Below the pieces are notes generated by a model. That model was not told the origin of the DNA and ran no database searches. It was given only the letters and a program-made list of their open reading frames with translations. Shown piece after piece: positions 35,080 through 46,760 of a DNA stretch of 64,000 nt; the first letter of the stretch is position 1, and every line of letters starts with the position of its first letter. The position numbers and the translations under genes are program-made. Source of the DNA: Labia minor (lineage: Eukaryota > Arthropoda > Insecta > Dermaptera > Spongiphoridae); assembly GCA_963082975.1 (NCBI GenBank), contig OY720344.1, positions 2,790,001 to 2,854,000 on the forward strand, given 5' to 3'.

Positions 35080-35260
35080 TGAAGAGTGAAGAAGAGAGAA
35101 TGAGAGAGAAAGGTGAGCGACCTCGAACCCGAGCCAGACCGTTGACCTTCCGCAGACGGGGGTGCGAGTCAGCCACCCCCACACTTGACCCCTTGACACA
35201 GCTGCCAGGACAAGGACGCCGACACCCTGGAGGGATCAATAACATGAACCCCCGCCAAAT
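35080..35260. other. GC-rich non-repeat island
   Basis: Purine-rich on the left (GAAGAGTGAAGAGTGAAG), then GC-rich with CGACCTCGAACCCGAGCC and CCTTGACACAGCTGCCAGGA. Open on both strands for 75-80 codons. No family is recognisable. Confidence 0.25.
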
Positions 35261-35569
35261 ACAAACGAAATTTATTAAAATTATCATTAAAAAAATTAAT
35301 TACATTAATTAATTATAATAATATATGTATTATTGATTTGCGGGGAAAATAGAAAAAAAAAAGAAATAAATGGATGAATAATCTACTTAAATAATTAATT
35401 TTACAAACAAAGACAATTATTCTACATATGCCGTATGTATATTATTTTAATGATGATCAATCCTATTGAATTAAAGATATTTTACTTTCTATTTTATCTT
35501 CCTATTTTATAAGAAAATAAATAAATAATTATATTATTAAATTATTAAAGCTTTACTGGCTGTTTTTAT

Positions 35570-35774
35570 TTATAAGGGAATTTTGTAAATAAAACCACAT
35601 ATTGATATTTTTTATTGTAAATTTATTCAAAAAAATACAAAAATAAAAAAAATAGTCGCTTGATAACGATTGCAGAAGTAGCAATCGAAACGTTGTATAT
35701 TTTTTGTATTTTTTTGAATAAATTTACAATAAAAAATATCAATATGTGGTTTTATTTACAAAATTCCCTTATAA
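35570..35774. mobile_element. Perfect palindrome, 74-bp arms, with GAAAC-type core in the loop
   Basis: The arm 35570-35643 (from TTATAAGGGAATTTTG) is exactly inverted at 35701-35774. The 57-nt loop contains CGATTGC-AGAAGTA-GCAATCG followed by AAACGTT, a short stem followed by GAAAC. The order resembles degenerate hammerhead-type motifs of Penelope-like elements. It has the same plan as the palindrome at 39383-39675. Confidence 0.6.
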
Positions 35775-35779
35775 TTATA

Positions 35780-36365
35780 TTATTATTTATTAATATGATA
35801 ATATTATATATAATATGTAGATATACTAATCATCCAATGGTCTGGTTTTTAATGAAAGAATTTGAAATAAAAACTAACAAGATATTGAAGTATTTAATTT
35901 CAATTTTATTTAATGATTCTCATATAATAATAATTTGGAAATCAATTTTTGGAAAAAAATTCAAAATAAATTACATAAATTACATCTAATGCATAGAGAT
36001 GAATTAAAAATTTGAAAATTTGAATTTAAATAATATGATAAAAGTAAATTATTTTAAGTAAAATGAATTGCTAATATAAATTAAATAAAAATTAAATAAA
36101 TTAAAAAATGAATATAAGAAGAGTCTGTAGGGCATACCATTTTGGTTTTGGGATTTGTCAATTTTTCCTCGACCCATCTGGACTAAATATTTAGTTTTCA
36201 TGATATTGAAGGGGCCCCTTTAGCCACTTCAGAGTATCTCCAAAGAATCTACCCACTTCCCCAATTTATATTATTTAATAATAAATAATGTTTTCATGTT
36301 TCATTGAGAAAAACGAAACTAATTAATAATCATATAATAAATATATGTATTAACTATTAACATTC
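35780..36365. other. AT-rich DNA, no gene seen
   Basis: The right flank of the palindrome stays open in one frame to 35989 (109 codons), but the peptide is I/N/Y-rich and starts within the palindrome, so I treat it as chance. Confidence 0.4.
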
Positions 36366-36372
36366 GTTTATT

Positions 36373-36951
36373 ACTATCTCGCCAGATCTTCTCGATCACG
36401 AAAATTTTCAATGTTGAGATTTTGATGTTTTTATACGTTTTGAAGGTTCCTCAATCATTTTCACTACGGTTGAGATAATGTCTCTCTCTGTGTGTGTGAG
36501 TGTCTGTAGACAAGATTACGCGAAAACGGTTTGAGCCAGAATCATGAAATTTGGTATACGGGCATTATTCAAAATTCGTAGTTTTCTATCCACTTTTGAG
36601 AAATGTAGCTCAACCGGTAGAGGGTCATTTGATTTTTTTTCCTCTCAAGTGACCGTAAAAATAAAGAAATATGTTTGATAGTTTTTCGAGATGATTAAAA
36701 ATGATATAAAACTGCTATCTATAGAATTCCAGCTTGACTGAATCGCTGAAACTACTGGAATTAATTTTTAAACACTGCAAATAACGCACCAGCACGTGAC
36801 GTCGTGCTATCAACACAGAGCCAAAGACGCGCTGATTTAATAAATATTATTTATTAATTTTAATTTATAATTAATTAAATTTAATTTATATATAATATAT
36901 GTTATTTAATCGAATTCAAATTTGCGAGATAGTCGAGTGGAGACACTCCAG
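36373..36951 (+). mobile_element. HINE-1, full-length copy, plus strand
   Basis: ACTATCTCGCCAGATC at the left, GT microsatellite at 36488-36510, TTTGCGAGATAGTCGAGTGG at 36930-36949 with the stem GAGTG-GAGA-CACTC, ending about CCAGA before a T-run. The left flank also ends in TT. This is the best reference copy. Confidence 0.85.
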
Positions 36952-36959
36952 ATTTTTTT

Positions 36960-38235
36960 TCTTTTGATAGAAAGAGAGAGAAAGAGAGGTATTGTTCTTC
37001 GTGATAGGCTAATCGGTGATATAAATTCACTAAAGTTACTGGAACTTAACAAGAATACAGCATCATTGAAAGAAATGTGCATACAAATTTTATTCTCTTA
37101 ATTATTCTCTCAACAGATGCCTTCTTGAAGTGTCCAATATTTCATCGAATACAAAAACACATTTATAAAATTATTATTATTATTATTATTATATTAATAA
37201 GAGTTTTATGTAAAAATATGTATAATGTACCAATATGGATAAAATAGGATAGGATAACTATCAAGATGAAAATTTATTATTTTATCTTTTGACATTTTTA
37301 TAGTTAGGTTTAAAAAAATAAAAAAATAGGGCCATTATTTTTATTTTATAAAACAATTTCTTAATTTAATGTTAATTTAATATATATGCAATAGAATGAT
37401 GATAAATAAATCGAAAATAAATAAATAAATCAATAATATTAGTTGTATTATTTGAAATGCACTTGATTTTCATGAACTTTTGACTGCATAATAAAAATCT
37501 TTTGTTTTGGTTTGTTTAAGTAACTGTCAACTGTCAGTGTAGTGTCAAACCAGTTTCAAATAAGTAAAACGGTTAATAAAAATAAATAAATTTGCTGGAT
37601 TACGAAATGGCAATTTCAACTCGCTCTGAACGACCTTCTACTAATGACGACCACATACATTATTTGTGCCTTGATTGGAGAAAAAACAAAGTTGGAGAAA
37701 GGACAAATTACCACCGAGAAGAATTGGATTCTGTACAATAACGAAACGTACAGTGAAAAAGTATCTGGAAACCAAAAAGCAAAAGAAAGTGTAGAACTCA
37801 CATTTTCAATAAAAAAACAAAAAAACAAATAGTTATCAAAATGTTTTACTAGTTAGATGTGAGCATTGAAACTTTTGTTTCAATATTTAGCAATAGTAAA
37901 AGAAATAAGTACAATAAGTACAAATGTGTTTACAATGTGTGTTAACATTATTCAAACTTATTTTTTTTTCCTATTCATTGAGTATCTTTATGGTGGAATT
38001 TGAAGTAAGAATTTACTTTTGAATCCATATAATATTCATCAATTAACAATTATATTATTATTATTTTTTATTTTTTTTTGGAAAATTTTTGTCAGTCCGT
38101 TGTGCACTTTCATTTGATTTCATTTAATTTAAATGGGCAGCCAAGCTAAATAAGTACAATCTTATTTTATTGGTATCCTAAATTTTTTGCAGGCCACTTG
38201 ATTTTTGATTACTGTTAAGTTAAATTAATGTATAT
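36960..38235. other. AT-rich DNA, no identifiable gene
   Basis: A GA-rich run lies at 36970-36988. The part 37590-37830 is slightly GC-richer and holds two short overlapping plus-strand ORFs (44 and 62 codons) without recognisable similarity. Confidence 0.35.
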
Positions 38236-38248
38236 TATAATAATTGCA

Positions 38249-38480
38249 GAAGGCGGCTTGCCCGAGAGTGTAGCGTGGCAATTTTCTACACAAGAAGTCG
38301 GCGTTCGATTCCACCCAAGAACAAATTTTTCTAATAAATTCAATTGAACATCAGCTGCCTCTGGCTCCAGGAACTTTCAGCAACGGGACACTACCGCATT
38401 AACATTCAACATTCACAAGGCTATCCTAGTCATGATGATGGCCAAACTCCGAAGGGAGACGGCACCTTAAGAAGAAGAAG
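38249..38480 (+). mobile_element. tRNA-derived SINE with 10-bp target duplication
   Basis: Flanked by AATAATTGCA at 38239-38248 and 38481-38490. The head carries GGCTTGCCCGAGAGTGTAGC and a B-box GGCGTTCGATTCCAC (38301-38315). The body runs through CTCTGGCTCCAGGAAC and GATGATGGCCAAACTCCG to GACGGCACCTTAAGAAGAAG. The GAA tail and exact duplication show retroposition by a LINE. It differs from the SINEs at 3285 and 52215. Confidence 0.92.
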
Positions 38481-38489
38481 AATAATTGC

Positions 38490-38935
38490 AATAACAATGG
38501 AACGATTTTTGAAGATCTTTTTAATGTTATATGTAAATTGTTCATTAAATATATAACAATTAATAATTTCTTAAGTTGTTTTTTGTTTGACCTTTTGATA
38601 AAAAAAGATTGCTCACCACTGATTAGAAGGATTAAATAGAATTGTTCATTTTATCAATATTTGATCTAAGAAAAATATTTTCATTTAAAAAATAATAAAA
38701 ATCCATATATGTACTTACTAGTCAATTTCATTTTGTACGTCTTTACTAAGAATATAATTTTATATTTATAGTACAATTATCATTCAGTTTAATTGAAATG
38801 ATAATTTTTCTTTTATTAGTTTGGAAAAAAATAAATAAAAATTAATTTGCCTTTTGTGTCTTGAAATATTTACACTTTTATATAATATTTTTTAATAATT
38901 ATTAATCAATGAGAGTATTAAGTTGAAAATGGAAA
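38490..38935. other. AT-rich DNA, no gene seen
   Basis: No repeat copy or ORF worth noting. Confidence 0.4.
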
Positions 38936-38938
38936 AGA

Positions 38939-39115
38939 GTGAGAGAGAGAGAGAGAGAGAGAGAGGGAAAGAGTTTGAGTTGAGGGCAATGTCCGGCCTG
39001 GCTGATGTCTTCACTTTGGGAGGATGCAGTTTGCACCTTGTCTTAGTCCCAGACACTACCGCCCCTACCCCACCTATTCCACTCTTCACCTCTCTCTCTC
39101 TCTCTCAGTAAAAGA
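38939..39115. other. (GA)n then GC-rich island then (CT)n
   Basis: A GA run at 38939-38964 and a CT run at 39091-39107 flank 120 bp of GC-richer sequence (CAATGTCCGGCCTGGCTGAT and CCAGACACTACCGCCCC). It is open on both strands for about 62 codons without recognisable identity. A T-run of about 30 follows at 39152-39182. Confidence 0.35.
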
Positions 39116-39150
39116 ACTCCTTCCTTCATATGGACTTCTAGTTAACTCTT

Positions 39151-39191
<41 letters not shown>

Positions 39192-39382
39192 CATAGTTCA
39201 ATGTACTTGTGTTCTCCTATAAAACATTTCCATTGGCATAAACATTTTATCAATTTGATATAAATTTTTTACTGGTTTAATTAATAAAAAATTAATTCAA
39301 ATTCTGAAACAATACAAAACATTTGAATATCATTTATTATACTATTTATTCCTAGCAATATATATATATTATTATTATTATT

Positions 39383-39817
<435 letters not shown>

Positions 39818-39837
39818 GCATTCACGGAAATCTAAAC

Positions 39838-39839
<2 letters not shown>

Positions 39840-39878
<39 letters not shown>

Positions 39879-41290
39879 ATTAGGTAAATCATTCCGTGAT
39901 TTATGAAATTTAGAAATTAAATTCAAATTCCTGAAAAAGTAGGTAATCGAATTTTATATATATAAGATATATATAAAGTCTATTATAAAACACTCCTTCT
40001 TCTTATTATGTGCTTCTATCAAATTTAAATGATTGTCTTCAAATCACAGACTATTCAATTGTGTTCTCAACTTAAATACCGCAAAGCATCATGGTAGTTT
40101 GTATGTATTGTTGAGCCTCCTATCAATCTAGCGGCCATTTCAAATTTACATATATATAAATATATATATATAATATGTGAGAATGTATCAAATTATTATG
40201 TTTAAATTTAATTTTTCATTCTAAATATTTAGATATAGTTGTAAATATAGTTGTAGATATAGTTTGAAAAAATAGTATTTATTTTATAAACATAGCAGTG
40301 ATTTTTTTTTTTTTTTTTTGTCTATCTATTTTTTATCTATAATAAATTTCCAATAATTCCAATTTTAGCCCATACATCCATCAATCATAATTTTTTTTCC
40401 AAAAACAGACCGTATATTTCAATTTCTATTTCATTCATAATAAAATTTGTATTCTATTTCTATACAAGATAAATTATTTTCATGCGAAAGTCCGATTAGG
40501 AAATTTTTAATTGTTTGCTTGTTAGTTGATATATCAGAAACTTTCCACACTCTTTCTATAGTAGTGTGGTGCATTGACCCGGAAATGCTCTTTCTTGCTC
40601 CGAAAAGTCACCTGATTTTTCTTATTCGTCAACACTACTCACCCTCGGCGAAGCCAATGCAACCACAACACAACCCACGTAATTTTCTTTCATAGGGGAA
40701 TATCATTTAAACAACCTTCATAGAAAATATTTACATTACATCAACAAATATTGAACGTATACATAAAATATATAAATACGAATATACACACATATACATA
40801 CATATTTTATATTTTTGCAATTTTGAAAAATAAAAATTAAAATTAAAAATTAAATCAATAAATTCAAATTATTAATAATTCAATTATATTAATTTTATTA
40901 TTAAGTAAATAAATTAAATAAGTAAAAATAAAGTAATTATATATATACTTAGATATCTAAATTGAATTTGGTTATTATACGTAATTTTATTAAATTATTA
41001 ATTATTATTTTTTTCTTTTACAATATAATTGAATGCTATGTAGTAGGTACATACAATGAAGAAAATAATATATTTATATTTATTTGTTAATATGTTATAT
41101 ATGCAACTTACAAGTATAATAATTTGGCTAAAATTGAAATAAAATTAAAAATAATTTTAAGAATTTTTACGTTATTATAAATTAATTTTAGTGTGTTGCA
41201 GACATTTAGGGACAATTAACATCAACATCGTCTATATATAATAAAAACGGGATTTTTTTGTTCAACTTTTATTTTTATTTCTAGTGAGTG
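39840..41290. other. AT-rich DNA, no gene seen
   Basis: A TA array lies at 39841-39876 and a T-run at 40302-40319. An 82-codon ORF at 40447-40695 has no recognisable similarity and sits in slightly GC-richer sequence. Confidence 0.4.
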
Positions 41291-41297
41291 TCTAAAT

Positions 41298-41854
41298 CAG
41301 TCGTTCTCAACCTTTTTTTTTTTTACCGCGGCACACTTTTAACGGTTTAAAAATTTGGCGGCACACAAAGAAAAAGATAAGTGTAAAAGTTTACTATATT
41401 GAAAAAAGTGGTCCCAAAAACGGTTTACCAATTTTTACCGACCGACGATAGTAAGGGAAGTATTGATTTCACACCAAACTTCATATATCTCCACGAATCA
41501 TGCATTTTCTTAACAAAAAATCATATTTATTAGTTTTTTTCTTAATTTAAAATTATATGACGTCATCCAGCCATGCATGACGTCACAGCCTGGTCTTACA
41601 TATATATTATAAATAAAATAAAATTAAAAATATTTATTTTCTTTTCATATCTGTTTTTTTATTACATTAATAGATATATTAAAATTATTTTAAATTGTTT
41701 CTGTAGCTGGAAATTAATTTATTTCAAACCGTCGGTCGGTTCGGACCTGGCCACAGGTCAAATTATTTTTCTTTTTTTTTAGAACCAAATTGAAAAAATT
41801 TAGAAAAAACTGTCGCAAGTCATAATCTCGCGGCACACTGGTTGAGAATCACTG
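41298..41854. mobile_element. hAT non-autonomous element with perfect 8-bp target duplication
   Basis: Ends CAGTCGTTCTCAACC and GGTTGAGAATCACTG, flanked by GTCTAAAT at 41290-41297 and 41855-41862. GCGGCACAC blocks sit just inside both ends. It contains a HINE-2 insertion at 41433-41761 and is the template for the hAT shell at 27449-33539. Confidence 0.93.
41433..41761 (+). mobile_element. HINE-2 copy inside the hAT element
   Basis: Starts TTTTACCGACCGACGATAGT in a T-run and ends ACCGTCGGTCGGTTCGGACC with the hairpin GACCTG-GCCA-CAGGTC. ACCGACCGACG-type motifs are terminal at the 5' end and internal to the hairpin at the 3' end. This short version lacks the microsatellite. Confidence 0.8.
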
Positions 41855-42026
41855 GTCTAAATGATCTATAAAAAAAAATCATTCATAAATTTAAGATGTC
41901 ATTCTGACAAAAATTTGAATTTCAATATTTTTTTTTGATGACTTTTTGATATGTCTCATTGGTGTTTATTGCATGCAACAAATGCAACTTGTTTGTTGTT
42001 CTTTATCTCACAAAATAAAACAAAAT

Positions 42027-42620
42027 AAGCTGGAGTGACTCCACTCCACTATCTCGCAATTTGAATTGGATTAAATTACATAAGATATTATATTTAAATT
42101 AAATTATAAATTAAAATTAAAATATTAAAATATTATTAAAACAGCGCGTGTTGATGGCAACACGTCACGTGTTGGCGTGTGAGATTTGCAGTGTTAAAAA
42201 AATTAATTCTGGTACTTTCAGCAATTCAATCAAGCTGAAATTCTATATATAGCAGTTTTATACAATCTTTAATCATATAAAAAATTATCAAATATATATC
42301 TTTATTTTTACGGACACTTGAGAGGAAAAAAAATCAAAACGTTGTAGGTAATGACCCTCTTCCTGTTGAGTTACATTTGTCAAAAGTTGAGAGAAAACTA
42401 CCAATTTTGAATAATACCCATGTACCAAAATTCATTATCCTAGCTAAAATCGTTTTTGCGTAATCTTGTCTATATATATACACACACACACACACACAGA
42501 GACATTTTTCTCAACCTTGGTGAAAATGATTCAGGAACCTTCAAAACGTATAAAAACATCAAAGTCTCAATATCTAAAATTTTCATGATCGCAATACTAT
42601 TATCTCTGGCGAGATAGTAA
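42027..42620 (-). mobile_element. HINE-1, nearly full-length, minus strand
   Basis: The 3' end at the left carries AGCTGGAGTGACTCCACTCC, with compensated change in the hairpin. The CA microsatellite is at 42480-42499 and the 5' end CTCTGGCGAGATAGTAA at the right. TATATATA borders the microsatellite, which is where the Helitron entered the copy at 27609. Confidence 0.85.
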
Positions 42621-42624
42621 AAAG

Positions 42625-42804
42625 GATGAAATTTTAATCTCAAACCAATATAATTGATGAATTGATGAATATCATATGGATTCAAATGTATAAATGCTTA
42701 CTTCTTCAAATTCTCTATAAAGACCCACAATGAATAGAAAAAAAAATAATTTTGAATAATGTTAACACCCATTGGACATTAATTATGTAATACTAGTACT
42801 ACTC

Positions 42805-42835
<31 letters not shown>

Positions 42836-43370
42836 CACTATACATTCTATAATTTATTAATATTATTAGATATTATGTTTTGCAAATAATAAAGTGGACT
42901 GCCATTGCATTCATCTTAAATATCAGATTTTAATTTTCCATTTATGTAGATTACGTACGAGATATAATAACTAATAACTCGGTTGAGTTCAAACATTCAA
43001 TATAGCAAATATATTCAGGTGAATGATTTCATGGATGGATATTAATTAAACGTATTATTATAATTGTAGTTAGTTGAGTGATACACGAAAACGGGGATCA
43101 AAGGGGCCAAGAGAACCAATCCAATCCACAAACCAGAACTAAGCACATCAATATTTACATATTTCTACTAGAACAACAAAGAAGAGAGATTAAAAACAAA
43201 CAAAAAAAAACAATACTTAAATAGATCAATAAATAAATATGTAGTGAATATTTATGAAAAATCAATTATAATGTTTATTCTAAAAATATGAATTAAGAAT
43301 TAATAATTAATAAATATAAAATTATAACTAAAATAAATAAAATTCAAAGATAGATATTATTTTTATTTTA
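42625..43370. other. AT-rich DNA with (CTA)n
   Basis: A CTA array lies at about 42795-42838. No gene is seen. Confidence 0.45.
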
Positions 43371-43375
43371 TTTAA

Positions 43376-43458
43376 CACGTTCCGGCCGGCTCCATAATTT
43401 GTCTATTTATTTTATGTGGCGGCATGAGCCACCGGTGGTACATGCCGACGGGAACGTG
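43376..43458. mobile_element. 83-bp TTAA-flanked MITE, copy 2
   Basis: TTAA at 43372-43375 and 43459-43462. Ends CACGTTCC and GGAACGTG are perfect inverted repeats. Inverse of copy 1 at 8179-8261 with a handful of differences and the same length. Confidence 0.85.
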
Positions 43459-43545
43459 TTAAAGCAATAGAATTCGAATTCGAGGTGGAAACTCACAAGT
43501 CAGTCAAAAGTCTCAATGAATTAAAAACGAATCGATAAAAAATAA

Positions 43546-44205
43546 GTTGACCTGTGGCCAGGTCCGAACCGACCGACGGTTTGAAGTAAATTAATTTCCA
43601 GCTACAGAAACAATTTCAAATAATTTTAATATATCTATTAATGTAATAAAAAACATATAGCCATATAACTAAAATATTTTTAATTTTATTTTATTTATAA
43701 TATATGTATATATTTATAAGTAAGACCAGGCTGTGACGTCTTGAATGGCTGGATGACGTCATATAATTTTAAATCAAGAAAAAACTAATAAATATGATTT
43801 TCCCTAGGATAAAACCAATACAAAGTGCATGATTCGTGGTGATATATAAAAAAATCTCCTCATGTGAAATTTGGTGTGAAAATAACCCTTCCCTTCCTAT
43901 CGTCGATCGCTAATACTACCACTTCCGGTTCACGGATTTGCACCAAAAGTTGATCAATTCATCCCACTGATGCATTAAGTAAATATACCAAATTTCATCA
44001 AAATCGGTTGAGCCGTTCAGGCTGTACACATCTATACGGACGGACGGACGGACAGACGGACGGACAGACGGACGGACAGACATCATGCTAAAAATACTTT
44101 TTTCTGTTTAGAAAATGCATGATTCGTGGAGATCTGTAAAAATCTCCACATGTGAAATTTGGTGTGAAAACAATACCTCCCTTACTATCGTCGGTCGGTA
44201 AAAAA
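43546..44205 (-). mobile_element. HINE-2, longest copy, with ACGG microsatellite
   Basis: On the minus strand it begins TTTTTTACCGACCGACGATA and ends at the GACCTG-GCCA-CAGGTC hairpin (43550-43565). It carries a (CGGA)n/(CAGA)n array at 44036-44083. Short direct repeats (CATGATTCGTGG and ATGTGAAATTTGGTGTG) flank the array. This is the complete Helentron-type layout. Confidence 0.85.
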
Positions 44206-44473
44206 TGGTCTATTTAAATTTTCTACTCTAACACTCATTATTATTTTTGATTTATTTATTTATTTATTTATTTATGTTGTTCATTAAATCCTTCCTACCA
44301 ACTCTCGTATTAATATAAAATAATATAAATTATTAAATTTAATTTTCAATAAATAATCAAAAGAAAATGTTGAAATTAATGTGAAGTGAATATTTTATTA
44401 AAATAATAAATAAACTGACGAATCTTTTATTTAATAATATAAATAAATATCTACCTAAATACGAATATATATT

Positions 44474-44600
44474 TGTGGTTCTACGGAACTTGAAAGTTCT
44501 TGGCTGTCAGCAACCACATTGCTCCAAAAGTCCCTATCCTGAGCCACACACCCATCGAACTCCTATCTTCTCTCAGTTTTCTCACGTACCTTCCTACATT
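44474..44600 (-). pseudogene. LINE 3' end fragment
   Basis: The inverse of the LINE C-terminus: GTGGTTCTACGGAACTTGAA corresponds to the FRVP-stop segment, followed by CCCTATCCTGAGCCACAC. It ends in a TA array. Confidence 0.65.
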
Positions 44601-44604
44601 ATAT

Positions 44605-45885
44605 ATATATATATATATATACAATATATTATTCCTATATTTAATAAATCTGAAAAAGTCTCAAAAATCAAATAACTAAAAATAATTTTTATAAATAACG
44701 TTTTAAAACTTCCAAACGTAAATGAAAAGGGAAACTTTATTTATATAAAATTGAATGAATTTATTTTTTTTTGTTTTGTTTTTATTTAGAAATAAATAAA
44801 TAAATAAACGAATTTTTAGTAAACAACCTTATTCAACTTTTACAAATAACTTTTCATATTATTTTGTATTTAAGAGGTATTTAAAAACGTGGAAAACGAA
44901 AGTGACATACATAATTAAGTACTGAATAAGTTTATAATATATCATTAAGTATAACAAAGGAAGTTGATCTCATGGAAATTTTTCTATATATTTAATTATT
45001 TTATGATGTAAATATTTAAAGAATTATAACTTATCACTTTATTTTAAAAATATGTTTGAGATCTTTAACCATTTTGGGGATTATAATATATTTAATTAAA
45101 TTAAAATAAATTTTTTTATTTTTTCTTATTTAAGAAAAATATTGTATATATATAGGTATATATATTATATGTTTGGAATAAATTGTAGTTATATACATAC
45201 ATACGTTAGTGTAGGTCAGTTTTTATTTTTTCTAAATAAATTTAATAATTTTGATGGTAAATTTTTTTATTTAAAAAAATACATGCCTGTATTTTATTAG
45301 TTTTTTCTTTTTTTGTATTTTCATTTCAATTGACATAAAACGTTTTAAATTGATTTACCAGAAGAAGAGAAGGGGAATGAGAGGGGGGGGGGGTGATAGA
45401 ATCTTTCATGGCTAAAAGTTATTTAATTTAAAAAAAAAACGTCATTATTCTAAAAATAAATACATGAGAAAATAGTATTTCTTAAATATGAATTCGTATT
45501 GTAAAATATTTATAATTAAATAATAAATAACACATTTAAGATAAGATTGAAAGAAATTCAAACTTTCTCTCTTTGAAATTTTAAAATTATGAAAATAATA
45601 ATTTAAATTTTGCAATTGTGGATTAAAAATATGAATTTATTTAAAAATTTAATATAATAATAATATAATAATAATAAATAAACCAGAAAAAGAACTTTAA
45701 TATGGAATGAATGAAACAAATAAGATTCTTTTTAATCATGGATAGGGAATGCATGGATGTAGGTATGATTGATGGAGGAAAGAATTCATCTTCTAATCAG
45801 ATGATGATGATTAGAAGGGTTTTGTTTTGTTTTGTTTTTTGTTTTTTTGTTTTTTGATAATGTTGAATTTTAACTCAACTTCTGG
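44605..45885. other. AT-rich DNA, no gene seen
   Basis: A G-run lies at 45385-45394. Otherwise A/T-rich with no second copies found. Confidence 0.4.
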
Positions 45886-45889
45886 TAGA

Positions 45890-46600
45890 TAGGTGCTGTT
45901 TTTGGGGACGAAGGAAGTGTCGGGTCACAAGCGAAGCAAAAACGAGGAGGAGAGCGAGGAGAAAAAATAAAAATGCGTCCACTATAAATAAATCGACCAG
46001 TGAACTGGCCGGTTTGGTGACGTGCAAGTTTCTCTCTCTTTCTCTGATGTCTCGTCTCGGCTGGCTTTTCTACATTCTACATTGATGCATCTCGAATCGA
46101 TACGACGAGTGGTGCTAATCTTTTCTCGCCTTTAGGTGCGCCCGGATTAATTAATTAGTCAAGGGGGGAGGGGGGGGGCTGAGTGAGTGAGTTTATTATT
46201 TATTAGTGAGGTTTGTTATTGGTTGATATCGTAGAGAATTAGAAAAGCAAAAAGCGAGCGAGTGAGCGCTAGTAAAGCGTTTGTTTAGTGGCCAAAGAGG
46301 AATAAGTGGGTCAGCAGTGAGTGGATGTGACATGATTGGTCACCCTTTATTTTTTTTTTTTTTTCTTCAATTTCTCTTCATCCTCCTCATTCTCCATCTT
46401 CTTCTTCTTCTTCTTCTTCTTCTTCTTCTTTTTTTTTTTTTTTTTACTTTACAGACTCCCCTATTTACCCTATTTCATGATTTTTTGTTGTTGTTTTGTT
46501 TTGTTTTTTTTTTAATTTCCCCTCACCCCTCCCCTCCCCTCAGCCCCCTCTCTACAGAAAGAAAGGATAACGACTGATTGACAGTGTAGGTAGAGAAGTG
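45890..46600 (+). promoter_or_regulatory. GC-richer region with TATA box and CT-rich leader
   Basis: GGGACGAAGGAAGTGTCGGG and GCGAAGCAAAAACGAGGAGG precede CACTATAAATAAATCGACC (TATA at about 45983-45990). About 30 bp later comes CAGTGAACTGGCCGGTTTGG, a plausible start region, then a long CT/T-rich leader with (CTT)n (46399-46428). No repeat copies are seen. It could be a plus-strand core promoter. I cannot define its gene. Confidence 0.35.
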
Positions 46601-46631
46601 AAGTGATCAATGCATGTGAATGTGAACTTAC

Positions 46632-46760
46632 AAAAGTCCATGGCCGCGGGGATGTTGGTGGCAGGCGGCATGGGTGTGGTTGAGTTGGCTTGGTCGTCGT
46701 CGTGTGCAGCTACCAGGGAGAGGAGCAACAAGGTGCCGAGCCAAGCGGTGGCCCATGCCG
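46632..46760 (-). CDS. Possible first coding exon of a secreted protein (minus strand), frame interrupted
   Basis: On the minus strand a strong Kozak-type ATG at 46756 starts MGHRLA. One reading frame over, the sequence continues as GTLLLLSLVAAHDDDQANST, then TPMPPATNIPAAMDF, which looks like a hydrophobic signal-peptide core, an Ala-x-His cleavage region and an acidic start of a mature chain. It ends at a consensus donor, TTTT|GTAAGT (intron GT at 46631-46630). A single-base difference between the two frames would join them. This may be a sequencing error, a pseudogene or coincidence. Alternative in-frame starts are at 46671 and 46641. I do not recognise the protein, and no further exon is identifiable. 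Confidence 0.25.

Noticed and set aside
35660..35989. 109-codon ORF
   Set aside because: Starts within the palindrome and is I/N/Y-rich; consistent with AT-rich chance.
38249..38330. Functional tRNA gene
   Set aside because: It is the head of a SINE with body, tail and target duplication; the cloverleaf is degenerate.
46281..46577. 98-codon ORF rich in L and F
   Set aside because: Produced by T and CTT runs; no start context or similarity.
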